Positions 24,638 through 32,639 of a DNA stretch of 64,000 nucleotides are shown here, piece after piece. The notes below the pieces were generated by a model. It was not told where the DNA came from and did no database searches. It saw nothing but the letters and a program-made list of their open reading frames with translations. A program made the position numbers and the translations under genes. Every line of letters starts with the position of its first letter. Positions within the stretch are counted from its first letter, which is position 1. Source of the DNA: Bacteroidota bacterium (GTDB taxonomy: Bacteria; Bacteroidota; Bacteroidia; Sphingobacteriales; Sphingobacteriaceae). Where the stretch lies: NCBI GenBank assembly GCA_023427985.1, contig JAEYZM010000014.1:1-64000 (forward strand), in the 5' to 3' direction.

Positions 24638-24988
24638 ATGAAAACGAAACAGCTTCTTCTTTGCCTTTCCCTAGTCCTTGCAAGCAGTTTTGCCAAGGCC
24701 GATGTTACGAGCCCTAAGCCAATCTCATTGAATACAATGGATCAGAACTTAATGGTTGATTCTGGTTTTTTTTCTTCTGTGCAGAAAGGTATGCGAATTG
24801 CAAGTAATTTAAGTCTCGATAATATTAGCGATGTGGCAACAATGATTCTATTTTCCGATGAGAAAAATCTAGGTGCTATTTCTAAAAATGTTGGAAAATA
24901 TTTAAATAATTTAGACAACAAACGAAAAGAATTGAGCAATATTAAAATCAATAAAAATACCAAGGTTATTATTAAACGCGATAAATAA
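24638..24988 (+). CDS. Small secreted protein of unknown function
   Basis: The 116-residue protein has a signal peptide (MKTKQLLLCLSLVLASSFAKA) followed by a polar, Asn/Lys-rich mature part of about 95 residues. There is no cysteine and no recognised domain, and a helical segment is likely at 55-100. A promoter-like word precedes it and a perfect terminator hairpin follows directly, so it looks like a real monocistronic gene. It is divergent from tryptophanase, and no functional link can be shown. Confidence 0.65.
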   Translation: MKTKQLLLCLSLVLASSFAKADVTSPKPISLNTMDQNLMVDSGFFSSVQKGMRIASNLSLDNISDVATMILFSDEKNLGAISKNVGKYLNNLDNKRKELSNIKINKNTKVIIKRDK

Positions 24989-25014
24989 AAAAGCCCGATA
25001 TAATTCGGGCTTTT
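24989..25014. terminator. Bidirectional terminator
   Basis: Ten-base arms (AAAAGCCCGA and complement) around TATAAT, with T runs on both strands. It lies between convergent genes ending at 24988 and 25019. Confidence 0.88.
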
Positions 25015-25018
25015 CTTT

Positions 25019-26113
25019 TTATTTAGTCTTAGAGACCTTTATAATTTTTTTGTTATGATCTTGACTTACCTCTAGAAAATACATTCCAGGTAATAACTCA
25101 TCGGCAATATTCAAATATGTAAATGGCTCATAATTCTCATTTACGTAAACAATTCTACCATGCATATCCATTAACCGGACAAATGCATTACTTTCTGAAT
25201 TTGATTCTATATACACATTCAATTCGGTAGTAAATGGATTGGGATAACATTGAATTGTTAATTCATCCACAATACTAAATTCAGTTGAGTTATTTCCTTT
25301 TCTAAAGCTAAAAGCATTTACACCAGAACATGAACCGATTCCAGTTCCACAGGGACCAATTGCATCTCCATGTGCTAAATGTGCTGCAACAGCATTTGCA
25401 GAAACACTCAATACTTTAGGATTAGAATTATTGCCTGGAGTGTTGTGACAAATTAATACTTTACCATCCTGCTTTCCTTTCTTATCAACACTTCGAATAT
25501 CTAAAACACATATATCAATATTTGCAGAAGACTCGCATCCACCTGCACTTGTTACAGTCACGGTATAGGAAGTACTAACTTCTGGATTTGCAATTGGATT
25601 AGCTATGTTTGGATTGCTCAATCCTTCTTCTGGACTCCAACTAAAAGAGTATCCATTCGTACCTCCAACAACATCCGTGTTTAATTGAATTCCAGTACTC
25701 GAATAACCCTTGTAAATAGTATTTGGTAATAATCCTGGTAATGGACTTGCACTTGTTAAAGAAATATCAGGATAACTATTTAAAATAGTTACAATCGCAG
25801 TAGTACTACTTGTATTCCCCGCTGCATCTTTAACCGTAAATGTTACCTCTCTACTCCCCTCTTCTTTACAACCAAAGCCTTCGGGCATCACTTTCATATA
25901 CACAATCCCGACATTGTCGTACGAACCATTGTCGACATCCGCAGCTGTAATATACGCTTCACCATCGACCAAACTCACAGTAATATTTTTTGCCAATGCA
26001 ACTGGAGGAATCGTATCTAAGTCTGTTGCACTCGAAAAACTTTTCGATAGGTTTAATGCTATTGTCAAAAATAGCAGCAGCAAAACCTTAAGGTTTTTTA
26101 GTAGTAATTTCAT
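25019..26113 (-). CDS. Secreted HYR/PKD-like protein with type A T9SS sorting domain
   Basis: The 364-residue protein has a signal peptide (start to about LSKSFSSA). An HYR-like Ig module follows at 35-110, with IPPVALAKNITV and EVTFTVKDAAGNTS. A PKD-like segment (YSFSWSPEEGLSNPNIANP) ends near 205, and a Cys/His-containing stretch (VLICHNTPGNNSNPKVLSVS) comes next. The C-terminal sorting domain is CYPNPFTTELNVYIES to the end. HYR modules usually mediate adhesion. It should be exported by the T9SS, and its ligand is unknown. Confidence 0.82.
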   Translation of the reverse strand: MKLLLKNLKVLLLLFLTIALNLSKSFSSATDLDTIPPVALAKNITVSLVDGEAYITAADVDNGSYDNVGIVYMKVMPEGFGCKEEGSREVTFTVKDAAGNTSSTTAIVTILNSYPDISLTSASPLPGLLPNTIYKGYSSTGIQLNTDVVGGTNGYSFSWSPEEGLSNPNIANPIANPEVSTSYTVTVTSAGGCESSANIDICVLDIRSVDKKGKQDGKVLICHNTPGNNSNPKVLSVSANAVAAHLAHGDAIGPCGTGIGSCSGVNAFSFRKGNNSTEFSIVDELTIQCYPNPFTTELNVYIESNSESNAFVRLMDMHGRIVYVNENYEPFTYLNIADELLPGMYFLEVSQDHNKKIIKVSKTK

Positions 26114-26465
26114 AATATATCTAGTTAGGCAATAGTAATTTATGGTATTTTAATAATAGAATTTAGTTATACAATATTACTAATTATTTGCTGCTATTTT
26201 ATAAATTCAAATAAAACTAAATACCTAAAAATCAATAGTTTAAATAAACATTTGCATTCTATTTAACATAAAAAAAGCCAGCCCTTATGAGAGCTGGCTA
26301 AAACAATTAAACAAACTTATTTTTTTATGAACATTAGAAATGTTCACAGAATCTTTATCGTCTTTACAAAAGATTCCAAGCAATACACAAACTGCCTTAC
26401 TTATTAGCCCTAATCGATTCTTTGTTCCCTCATTATTTGCAATTGTGCTTACTGTATTATAAATT
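26114..26465. other. Gene-free AT-rich gap with terminator
   Basis: Upstream of the HYR-like protein gene. It contains AT-rich sequence, the minus-strand terminator at 26272-26299, and about 165 bases between that terminator and the stop of the SDR gene with no supported coding frame. Confidence 0.5.
26272..26299 (-). terminator. Rho-independent terminator of the SDR operon
   Basis: AGCCAGC (26276-26282) pairs with GCTGGCT (26293-26299), with a run of T on the minus strand. It is some 165 bases after the stop of the SDR reductase gene, leaving a long 3' untranslated region. Confidence 0.75.
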
Positions 26466-27209
26466 TTAAATGGTGATACCACCATCAACACTTAAGCAAT
26501 GTCCATTAATGAATGATGCTGCTTCTGATGCTAAAAACAAATAGGCATTTGCAATATCTTCTGGCTGGCCCAAACGGTTCAGTGGCGTGCGTTCTAACAA
26601 TCCATTAATTACTTTTTCAGGAACTGTTTTTATCATATCCGTAGCAATGAATCCTGGTGCTACTGCATTCACATTGATGCCTTTTCTGCCGAGTTCTCTC
26701 GCCCAGACTTTGGTGACGCCAATTAATGCCGACTTTGCAGCGACGTAATTGCTTTGTCCGAAGTTGCCATACAAAGCAACTACAGAAGAAGTATTGATGA
26801 TCTTTCCATAGTTCGCTTGTACCATATATTGCGATACCGATTTCGTACAATTAAACACACCAGTTAAATTTACATCTATCACTTTCTGCCAATCGTCGAT
26901 ACTCATTTTTGCAAGCGTAGCATCGCGCGTAATACCAGCATTATTTATCAACACATCGATTCTCCCAAACTGTTCAAAGCATGCTTTTGCTGCTGCTTCT
27001 GTTGCTTCGTACGATGCCGTATTCACCTCAAAGAAAAATGCCTTCGCTCCCATAGCTTCAATCTCTTGAACTGCTTGCAGTCCCTTCTCCTTCTGCACAT
27101 CCCATATTACTAGTGTTGCGTTTTCTGTCGCAAATTTTTTAGCGGTTACAAATCCAATTCCCGATGCTCCGCCCGTGATAATACACACTCTGTCTTTTAA
27201 AATATCCAT
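26466..27209 (-). CDS. fabG: SDR-family 3-oxoacyl-ACP / acetoacetyl-CoA reductase (FabG-like)
   Basis: This 247-residue classical SDR has the cofactor motif TGGASGIG at 12-19, NNAG, SSVVALYGN and the catalytic Y-x-x-x-K in NYVAAKSAL. The C-terminus GHCLSVDGG is typical of FabG. It would reduce a 3-oxoacyl thioester with NAD(P)H in the cytoplasm. The length and the PLNRLGQPEDIA segment fit FabG or PhaB. The Asp in VIWDVQ at the end of the second beta strand favours NADH over NADPH. It is 31 bases downstream of the thioredoxin-like gene, so the two probably share a transcript. No other fatty-acid gene is adjacent. Confidence 0.82.
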   Translation of the reverse strand: MDILKDRVCIITGGASGIGFVTAKKFATENATLVIWDVQKEKGLQAVQEIEAMGAKAFFFEVNTASYEATEAAAKACFEQFGRIDVLINNAGITRDATLAKMSIDDWQKVIDVNLTGVFNCTKSVSQYMVQANYGKIINTSSVVALYGNFGQSNYVAAKSALIGVTKVWARELGRKGINVNAVAPGFIATDMIKTVPEKVINGLLERTPLNRLGQPEDIANAYLFLASEAASFINGHCLSVDGGITI

Positions 27210-27240
27210 CTATTTGTATCAAATTTTGCGCACAATATAT

Positions 27241-27834
27241 TTATAATTTCTTAAGGATGGTATTTATTTCTTCCATAATTTCCAGACCCTTATTTCTAGC
27301 ATACCAAAGATGTAATTGGTTCTGAAATTCCGATTTTGGCACGCTAGCTTCTTGCGCTTTCCAATCTTTAAAAATTTGGATGGCCGATGTAGTGCGGGGT
27401 CCCCAAACAAACAGCTCATTCCCGGCCTCATCAAATGCAATTAATTTCGGTATCGATTTCTTACCATCGGTATGATACTTCTCTATCCATACCGGGTGCT
27501 CATCGCGTAAAATAATTTTCAAGGAAATTTTACCTGCACTCTCCTGTTCCATCTTAGCCAAAACTGGAATAATTTGTGCCGAGTCGCCACACCAAGATTC
27601 TGAAATCACCACCCATTCCATTTTAATTTTCAATTCCTGTAGGCTTTGTTTTAACTCTTCCGATAATTGCAAAGTCTTATTCCAACGCTCCATACGCGTA
27701 TGATTCAAAGCAGTATATTTAATATGCTCTTCAGACTGATCATTTCCAGTGGTACCATTATTTTTCAACAAATCGTCCGACAATTGTAGGTACGATTCGT
27801 AAGAATATGATTTCAATATTGCTAAATTTTTCAT
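27241..27834 (-). CDS. Thioredoxin-fold protein with monothiol WCGDS motif
   Basis: The 197-residue protein has a helical N-terminal third and a thioredoxin-like core from about 75. The active-site segment is SESWCGDSAQIIP, with one Cys instead of CxxC. The cis-Pro loop is SIPKLIAFD. Such WCGDxAQ thioredoxin-family proteins recur in Bacteroidota. With one Cys it cannot work as a classic dithiol reductase; a monothiol role or a binding role is possible. There is no signal peptide, so it should be cytoplasmic. Confidence 0.8.
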   Translation of the reverse strand: MKNLAILKSYSYESYLQLSDDLLKNNGTTGNDQSEEHIKYTALNHTRMERWNKTLQLSEELKQSLQELKIKMEWVVISESWCGDSAQIIPVLAKMEQESAGKISLKIILRDEHPVWIEKYHTDGKKSIPKLIAFDEAGNELFVWGPRTTSAIQIFKDWKAQEASVPKSEFQNQLHLWYARNKGLEIMEEINTILKKL

Positions 27835-27899
27835 GCCTCAAAATTAATAACTATAATCTGTGATTTTTATGACCAAAATCATGCAATGCCCTTTAAACA

Positions 27900-28688
27900 T
27901 TAGATGTCCATGCCCCATCCAAACAAAGCAAAATCGTATTTCACCGGATCTTTTGGATCCAACAATTTTAAATTCTGTGTCAATTCCAATGCAGTATTCC
28001 AATTCAATGATTCCGATTTTATCAAATTCAAATTGCGCGCAACTTTCTCCACATGGACATCAATCGGACAAACCAATTGATGCATTTTCATTTGCTTCCA
28101 AATCCCAAAATCTACTCCCCGATCATCCGATCGAACCATCCATCGCAGAAACATATTCAAACGTTTGCAAGTCGACTTTTGCAATGGTGAACTGATGTGC
28201 TTCTTCGTCCTACTTGGATAATCTTCCAATGAAAAAAAATTTGCACGAAAAGTATTCAAATTTATGCCGATGTTTTCCTCCGATTTAACTTTAAGTTTTT
28301 TATTAAAGATATCTTCATAAACAAATGCATCCTCTAATGTGTAGCCAGCTCGGTATAATGTAGAAAGGAATTCAATGAAATATAATACATCGGAATAATT
28401 AAAAGTTCTGTGCTTAAACGATTCAAATACCTTTAAATCTTTAGGCCGATGTTGCATCAAAAAATCATGAGGTGCATCATCCATCAATGCCATCAACTCA
28501 TTGCATTTATTGATAATTGTGACGCGCTGTCCCCATGCAAAAATAGCAGCGAACAATGCTGCTATTTCAATATCCTCATGTTTTGAAAATCGATGCGGTA
28601 CCACAATTGGATCTCGCTCAATAAATTCTTTCCGATTGAATCTATCGTGTAAAATGTCGAGTTCGTTTCGGACTTGGCTGAGAATCAT
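27900..28688 (-). CDS. TIGR02757 / DUF2400 family protein
   Basis: The 262-residue protein matches the TIGR02757 family throughout: AALFAAIFAWGQRVTIINKC near 43-62, then SSPLQKSTCKRLNMFLRWMVR and the DFGIWKQ ... CPIDVHVEKVARNLNL segment. That last region resembles a helix-hairpin-helix DNA glycosylase-like fold. No enzymatic activity is established for the family. A copy of the ACTAGTTACTA repeat lies immediately before the start codon. Confidence 0.85.
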   Translation of the reverse strand: MILSQVRNELDILHDRFNRKEFIERDPIVVPHRFSKHEDIEIAALFAAIFAWGQRVTIINKCNELMALMDDAPHDFLMQHRPKDLKVFESFKHRTFNYSDVLYFIEFLSTLYRAGYTLEDAFVYEDIFNKKLKVKSEENIGINLNTFRANFFSLEDYPSRTKKHISSPLQKSTCKRLNMFLRWMVRSDDRGVDFGIWKQMKMHQLVCPIDVHVEKVARNLNLIKSESLNWNTALELTQNLKLLDPKDPVKYDFALFGWGMDI

Positions 28689-28690
28689 GA

Positions 28691-28720
28691 GATAGTATAT
28701 TAGTAACTAGTAACTAGTAT
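28691..28720 (-). repeat. Intergenic repeat family A copy, before a start codon
   Basis: On the minus strand it reads as repeated ACTAGTTACTA ending in ATATACTATC, directly before the start codon at 28688. The copies at 30009-30044 and 38277-38309 also lie just before starts of minus-strand genes. Confidence 0.6.
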
Positions 28721-28761
28721 TGAGCTTAGGTTTAATAATATTTTATTGCAAAAAAAATCAA

Positions 28762-28850
28762 ATAGCACAAACCCGTTCTTAACTCTTAATCCTTAATTCA
28801 TAACTCTAAATTTAACCACAAACCCGTTCTTAACTCTTAACTCTTAATTC
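28762..28850 (+). repeat. Two tandem copies of intergenic repeat family C
   Basis: CACAAACCCGTTCTTAACTC occurs twice (from about 28766 and 28818), each followed by CTTAATTC words. The second copy reaches the stop codon of the cystathionine gamma-synthase gene. Related copies lie at 3043-3082 (reverse) and 30936-30973. Confidence 0.65.
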
Positions 28851-30001
28851 TACACTTTCTTAAGTGCGTTCTCAATATCCACTAACAAATCTTCCACATC
28901 TTCCACTCCAACACTTAGTCGTAACAATTGATCCACAACACCTGCTGTGTCACGTTCTGCTTTTGGAATTGAAGCATGTGTCATGGTTGCGGGATGATTG
29001 ATCAATGATTCCACACCACCTAAAGATTCAGCCAATGAAAATACTTTGAATGACGATGCCAATTTAAATGTAGTATCTATGTCGGCACCCTTCACAGAAA
29101 ATGAAATCATTCCACCAAAATCGCGCATTTGTTTTTTCGCAATTTCATGATTCGGATGGTCTGTAAATCCTGGCCAGTAAACCTTATCTACCTTCGGATG
29201 ATTGCGTAAAAAGTTTGCAATTGCTTTCCCATTTTCGCAATGCGCCTTCATTCTAAGATGTAATGTTTTAATACCTCTCAAGACTAAGAATGAATCCATA
29301 GGTCCGGGAGTTGCACCGCATGAATTATGAATAAATGCTAACTGCTCATACAATTTATCATCGCTTGTAATCAATGCTCCCATCACTACATCGGAATGTC
29401 CGCCTAAATATTTCGTCACCGAATGCATCACAATATCAGCACCTAAATCCAATGGATTTTGTAAGTATGGCGATGCAAACGTATTGTCCACCGCAAAGAT
29501 CAAATTATTCGTCTTTGCAATCTCCGAACATGCAGCAATATCAATAATTTGCATCGTTGGATTCGTAGGCGTTTCCACCCATAATAATTTCGTATTCGAA
29601 TTAATATAATTCTTAATATTATTCGCATCGTTTAGGTCGATGAAGTGGAACTTAATTCCATAATTCGCGAAAACCTTTGTAAACATTCTATACGAACCAC
29701 CGTACAAATCGTTACCCGTAATCACCTCATCGCCCGGACGCAATAACTTCATCACCGCATCAGTCGCACCCATACCAGACGAAAAACATAATCCGTATTT
29801 TCCATTTTCTAATGCTGCGATGCAATCCTCCAAAGCCTTACGCGTTGGATTCTTTCCACGTGCATATGCATAACCTTTATGTTTACCAGGAGATTCCTGA
29901 ACGTATGTACTCGTTTGAAAAATAGGAGTCATTATTGCTCCCGTACTTGGATCGGGCTCTTGCCCTGCGTGAATTGCTTTTGTTCCGAATTTGTATTCCA
30001 T
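28850..30001 (-). CDS. metB: Cystathionine gamma-synthase / gamma-lyase family enzyme
   Basis: This 383-residue Cys/Met-metabolism PLP enzyme has the family opening GTKAIHAGQEPDPSTGA, the substrate segment YAYARGKNPTRKALE and the Schiff-base lysine in SVTKYLGGHSD. The C-terminal signature is SLGGVESLINHPATMTH. Family members either join O-acylhomoserine to cysteine or split cystathionine, and sequence alone does not separate them safely. The N-terminal EPDPSTGA word is common to both groups. It is cytoplasmic and stands alone, with repeats on both sides, so it is likely its own transcript. Confidence 0.85.
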   Translation of the reverse strand: MEYKFGTKAIHAGQEPDPSTGAIMTPIFQTSTYVQESPGKHKGYAYARGKNPTRKALEDCIAALENGKYGLCFSSGMGATDAVMKLLRPGDEVITGNDLYGGSYRMFTKVFANYGIKFHFIDLNDANNIKNYINSNTKLLWVETPTNPTMQIIDIAACSEIAKTNNLIFAVDNTFASPYLQNPLDLGADIVMHSVTKYLGGHSDVVMGALITSDDKLYEQLAFIHNSCGATPGPMDSFLVLRGIKTLHLRMKAHCENGKAIANFLRNHPKVDKVYWPGFTDHPNHEIAKKQMRDFGGMISFSVKGADIDTTFKLASSFKVFSLAESLGGVESLINHPATMTHASIPKAERDTAGVVDQLLRLSVGVEDVEDLLVDIENALKKV

Positions 30002-30008
30002 TATTTGT

Positions 30009-30044
30009 TAGTATTTAAGTAGCTAGTAGTTAGTAGCTAGTATT
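30009..30044 (-). repeat. Intergenic repeat family A copy
   Basis: AAGTAGCTAGTAGTTAGTAG-type tandem words lie eight bases before the start of the cystathionine gamma-synthase gene, in the same relation to the start codon as the other copies. Confidence 0.6.
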
Positions 30045-30116
30045 TCGTTATTTAATCTTTGCGTTCTTTGCGATTCTTTCTTAGCGCCCTTTGCGTGAAA
30101 CCCCTGCGCTCTCTGC

Positions 30117-30800
30117 CTACTCAACATTCCTCTCATTCTTGAACTCGAATCCTATCCTCTTCCTCGTACTCATCCCCGATGATGTATGATTCAATTGCTT
30201 CTCCTCTAAAGTGATGATGCTAGTTTGTTCAAACGGTGGCATTAACAATTCAAAGTCGATGCAGTACAACATCGAATCGGCTATGATCTTTTGAATGATC
30301 TCATCAGAAAATTCTTGCTGATGATAATCTCTCAATCCAAACTCTAATCGATCTTTGCCTTCAATAAAAAATTTATTTTCCGCGTTTACAAAAATTCTTC
30401 CAATCAAATAACCGTAATCGTAAATACGATTGTATTTTATTGAATCGGAAAGAAAATTATAAATCTGAATCAATCCACAATACGCTCTCTTCGGATCTTC
30501 CTTAACATATGGAAGTCGATGTATCGGATGATCATCGGCAAAGGTAAAAGTATTCGTATGCATCGCAAACACTAAAGAGTCGCCCGAAAATTTCAACTCC
30601 GCCTCAAACTCACCACGATCGTAAAATACAATCTCCACATTTTTATCGACCGATGTTACATCTTTTGTCAAATCGTTCGACACTACCATCATTTGCTTTT
30701 TGATGCAAGCGATTTTCTCGATGGTATTCCGATGAATGTATTGCTTCATCGATGAATGTGTTCTGAGCTTTTCAGCAACTACTTTGAAATTATCTGTCAT
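30117..30800 (-). CDS. Conserved hypothetical protein
   Basis: The 227-residue protein has no signal peptide and no motif I can name. It has an N-terminal helix rich in Lys, a central beta-rich part (FDEAELKFSGDSLVFA-like) and two aromatic segments (IQIYNFLSDSIKYNRIYDYG). The composition is that of an ordinary soluble protein. It follows proS on the same strand after a gap with repeats and a terminator-like hairpin, so it probably has its own promoter, perhaps in the family B repeat next to its start. Confidence 0.65.
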   Translation of the reverse strand: MTDNFKVVAEKLRTHSSMKQYIHRNTIEKIACIKKQMMVVSNDLTKDVTSVDKNVEIVFYDRGEFEAELKFSGDSLVFAMHTNTFTFADDHPIHRLPYVKEDPKRAYCGLIQIYNFLSDSIKYNRIYDYGYLIGRIFVNAENKFFIEGKDRLEFGLRDYHQQEFSDEIIQKIIADSMLYCIDFELLMPPFEQTSIITLEEKQLNHTSSGMSTRKRIGFEFKNERNVE

Positions 30801-30807
30801 TCTCTTT

Positions 30808-30837
30808 AGTATTAAGTATTAAGTACAAAGTATTAAG
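30808..30837 (-). repeat. Intergenic repeat family B copy
   Basis: AGTATTAAGTATTAAGTACA and continuing words, eight bases before the start codon of the hypothetical gene. In the minus sense it reads TACTTTGTACTTAATACTT, whose TACTTTG resembles a -7 box. Similar copies lie at 37511-37540 and 46711-46741. Confidence 0.6.
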
Positions 30838-30935
30838 AATTTACCAGCTTGTTAGTTTTAATGTAGAGTATATAATGTTTAGTTGTGCTGCATTCTATAA
30901 AATTAATACTGTTTTTGAAAGTATTAATTTAAAAA

Positions 30936-30973
30936 ATAGCACTCATCGTTCTTAACTCTTAATTATTAATTCT
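30936..30973 (+). repeat. Intergenic repeat family C copy
   Basis: It begins ATAGCACTCATCGTTCTTAA and continues with CTCTTAATTATTAATTCT, closely matching 28762-28799. It lies between the proS end and the next gene. Confidence 0.6.
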
Positions 30974-30978
30974 TCACT

Positions 30979-31021
30979 TTAATTTTTAATTCTGAATTGA
31001 AAATTCAGAATTAAAAATTAA
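30979..31021 (-). terminator. Inverted repeat overlapping the proS stop, terminator-like
   Basis: Perfect 20-base arms (30979-30998 and 31002-31021) around GAA. The right arm includes the proS stop codon. The stem is almost all A/T, so termination strength is doubtful. It is of the same style as the 2999-3043 inverted repeat. Confidence 0.45.
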
Positions 31022-32490
31022 TACGCTCTAGCAAAAAGTACTCTCTGCTTAGAAGCATTTCCTGTCAGCACACACTTACCTTCTTCCAATTTATTATCTA
31101 ATGGAATACAACGAATGGTAGCCTTAGTCAAATCTTTAATTTTCTCTTCGGTTTCCGGTGTTCCATCCCAATGTGCTGCAACAAATCCACCTTTATCGTC
31201 CAAAACTTTTTGAAACTCATCCCATGAATTTACTTCTGTGATGTGATTGTTTCTATACGATAATGCTTTTTGGTAAATATTTGTTTGGATATCTTCCAAT
31301 AATTGTTCAATTGAATTTTCAATACCATCCCAAGCCATGCTTTGCTTTTCCTTAGTATCTCTTCGCGCTACTTCTGCCGTTCCATTTTCTAAATCGCGCG
31401 GACCAATAGCCACTCGCACAGGCACTCCCTTCAATTCCCATTCGGCAAATTTAAATCCAGGTCGATGTGTCTCTCTGTCGTCAAATTTTACCGATATCCC
31501 TTTCGCTTTTAATTTCTGTATCAACACATCCACTTTCTCAGTGATTGCTTTTAGTGATTCATCGGAATTATGAATAGGAACGATTACCACTTGTATAGGC
31601 GCTAATTTCGGAGGCAATACCAAACCTTCATCGTCTGAATGCGCCATGATTAATGCACCCATCAAACGAGTAGATACACCCCAAGAAGTTGCCCAAACAT
31701 AATCTTGTTTACCATCTTTACCTGTAAATTTCACATCAAATGCTTTCGCAAAATTCTGTCCCAAGAAATGCGAAGTACCTGCTTGCAATGCTTTACCATC
31801 TTGCATCATCGCCTCAATGCAATAGGTATCCAAAGCTCCTGCAAATCGCTCGTTCGGAGTCTTCACTCCTTTTACCACTGGCACTGCCATCCAATTCTCC
31901 ACAAACTCGGCATACACATTTAACATCTGCACTGTTTCAGCCACAGCCTCATCGGCAGTAGCATGAGCAGTATGTCCTTCTTGCCATAAAAATTCTGCTG
32001 TTCTCAAAAACAATCGTGTACGCATTTCCCAACGCACTACGTTTGCCCATTGATTCACTAATATTGGAAGATCGCGATACGATTGTATCCAGCCTCTATA
32101 AGTATTCCAGATAATGGTTTCCGATGTTGGACGAACAATCAATTCTTCTTCCAATTTAGCATCGGGATCTACCATGATACCACCATTGCCATCTTCTTTC
32201 AAACGGTAATGTGTAACCACGGCACATTCTTTCGCAAAACCATCGACATGCGAAGCTTCTTTTGAAAAGAATGACTTAGGAATGAATAAGGGGAAGTACG
32301 CATTGGAATGTCCTGTATCTTTAAACATTTTATCCAATTGTTGCTGCATTTTTTCCCATATCGAATAGCCGTATGGCTTAATCACCATACACCCTCGAAC
32401 ATCGGAATGCTCTGCCAAGTCGGCCTTGTTCACCAATTCATTGTACCATGCCGAATAATCTGTAGCTCTGCTCGTAAGTCCTTTACTCAT
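31018..32490 (-). CDS. proS: Prolyl-tRNA synthetase (archaeal/eukaryal type)
   Basis: The 490-residue class II synthetase is of the short type without the bacterial editing insertion. Motif 2 is seen around ANVVRWEMRTRLFLRTAEFLW. The proline pocket and ATP site include RPTSETIIW and TSWGVSTRLMGALIMAHSD. The C-terminal anticodon-binding domain starts near 290, followed by the zinc-type tail ending in LFARAY. It charges tRNA-Pro in the cytoplasm. It starts divergently from the Trp-Gly-rich lipoprotein gene. Confidence 0.96.
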   Translation of the reverse strand: MSKGLTSRATDYSAWYNELVNKADLAEHSDVRGCMVIKPYGYSIWEKMQQQLDKMFKDTGHSNAYFPLFIPKSFFSKEASHVDGFAKECAVVTHYRLKEDGNGGIMVDPDAKLEEELIVRPTSETIIWNTYRGWIQSYRDLPILVNQWANVVRWEMRTRLFLRTAEFLWQEGHTAHATADEAVAETVQMLNVYAEFVENWMAVPVVKGVKTPNERFAGALDTYCIEAMMQDGKALQAGTSHFLGQNFAKAFDVKFTGKDGKQDYVWATSWGVSTRLMGALIMAHSDDEGLVLPPKLAPIQVVIVPIHNSDESLKAITEKVDVLIQKLKAKGISVKFDDRETHRPGFKFAEWELKGVPVRVAIGPRDLENGTAEVARRDTKEKQSMAWDGIENSIEQLLEDIQTNIYQKALSYRNNHITEVNSWDEFQKVLDDKGGFVAAHWDGTPETEEKIKDLTKATIRCIPLDNKLEEGKCVLTGNASKQRVLFARAY

Positions 32491-32639
32491 TCTCGTTTTA
32501 ATATTAATTTTTTTGGTTTAAAAAGGGTAAATTTGTTTTACCGAATTTGTAGCTACGAAATAAAGAAATTATTCGATAACAATTATATCTTTTTAAACGT
32601 TATTCCTACAAATGCGTCCAAATTATTGGAGGATATACC

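Noticed and set aside
26285..26491. 68-residue minus-strand frame after the SDR gene
   Set aside because: It overlaps the SDR C-terminus in another frame, crosses the terminator, and has no domain or usable start context.
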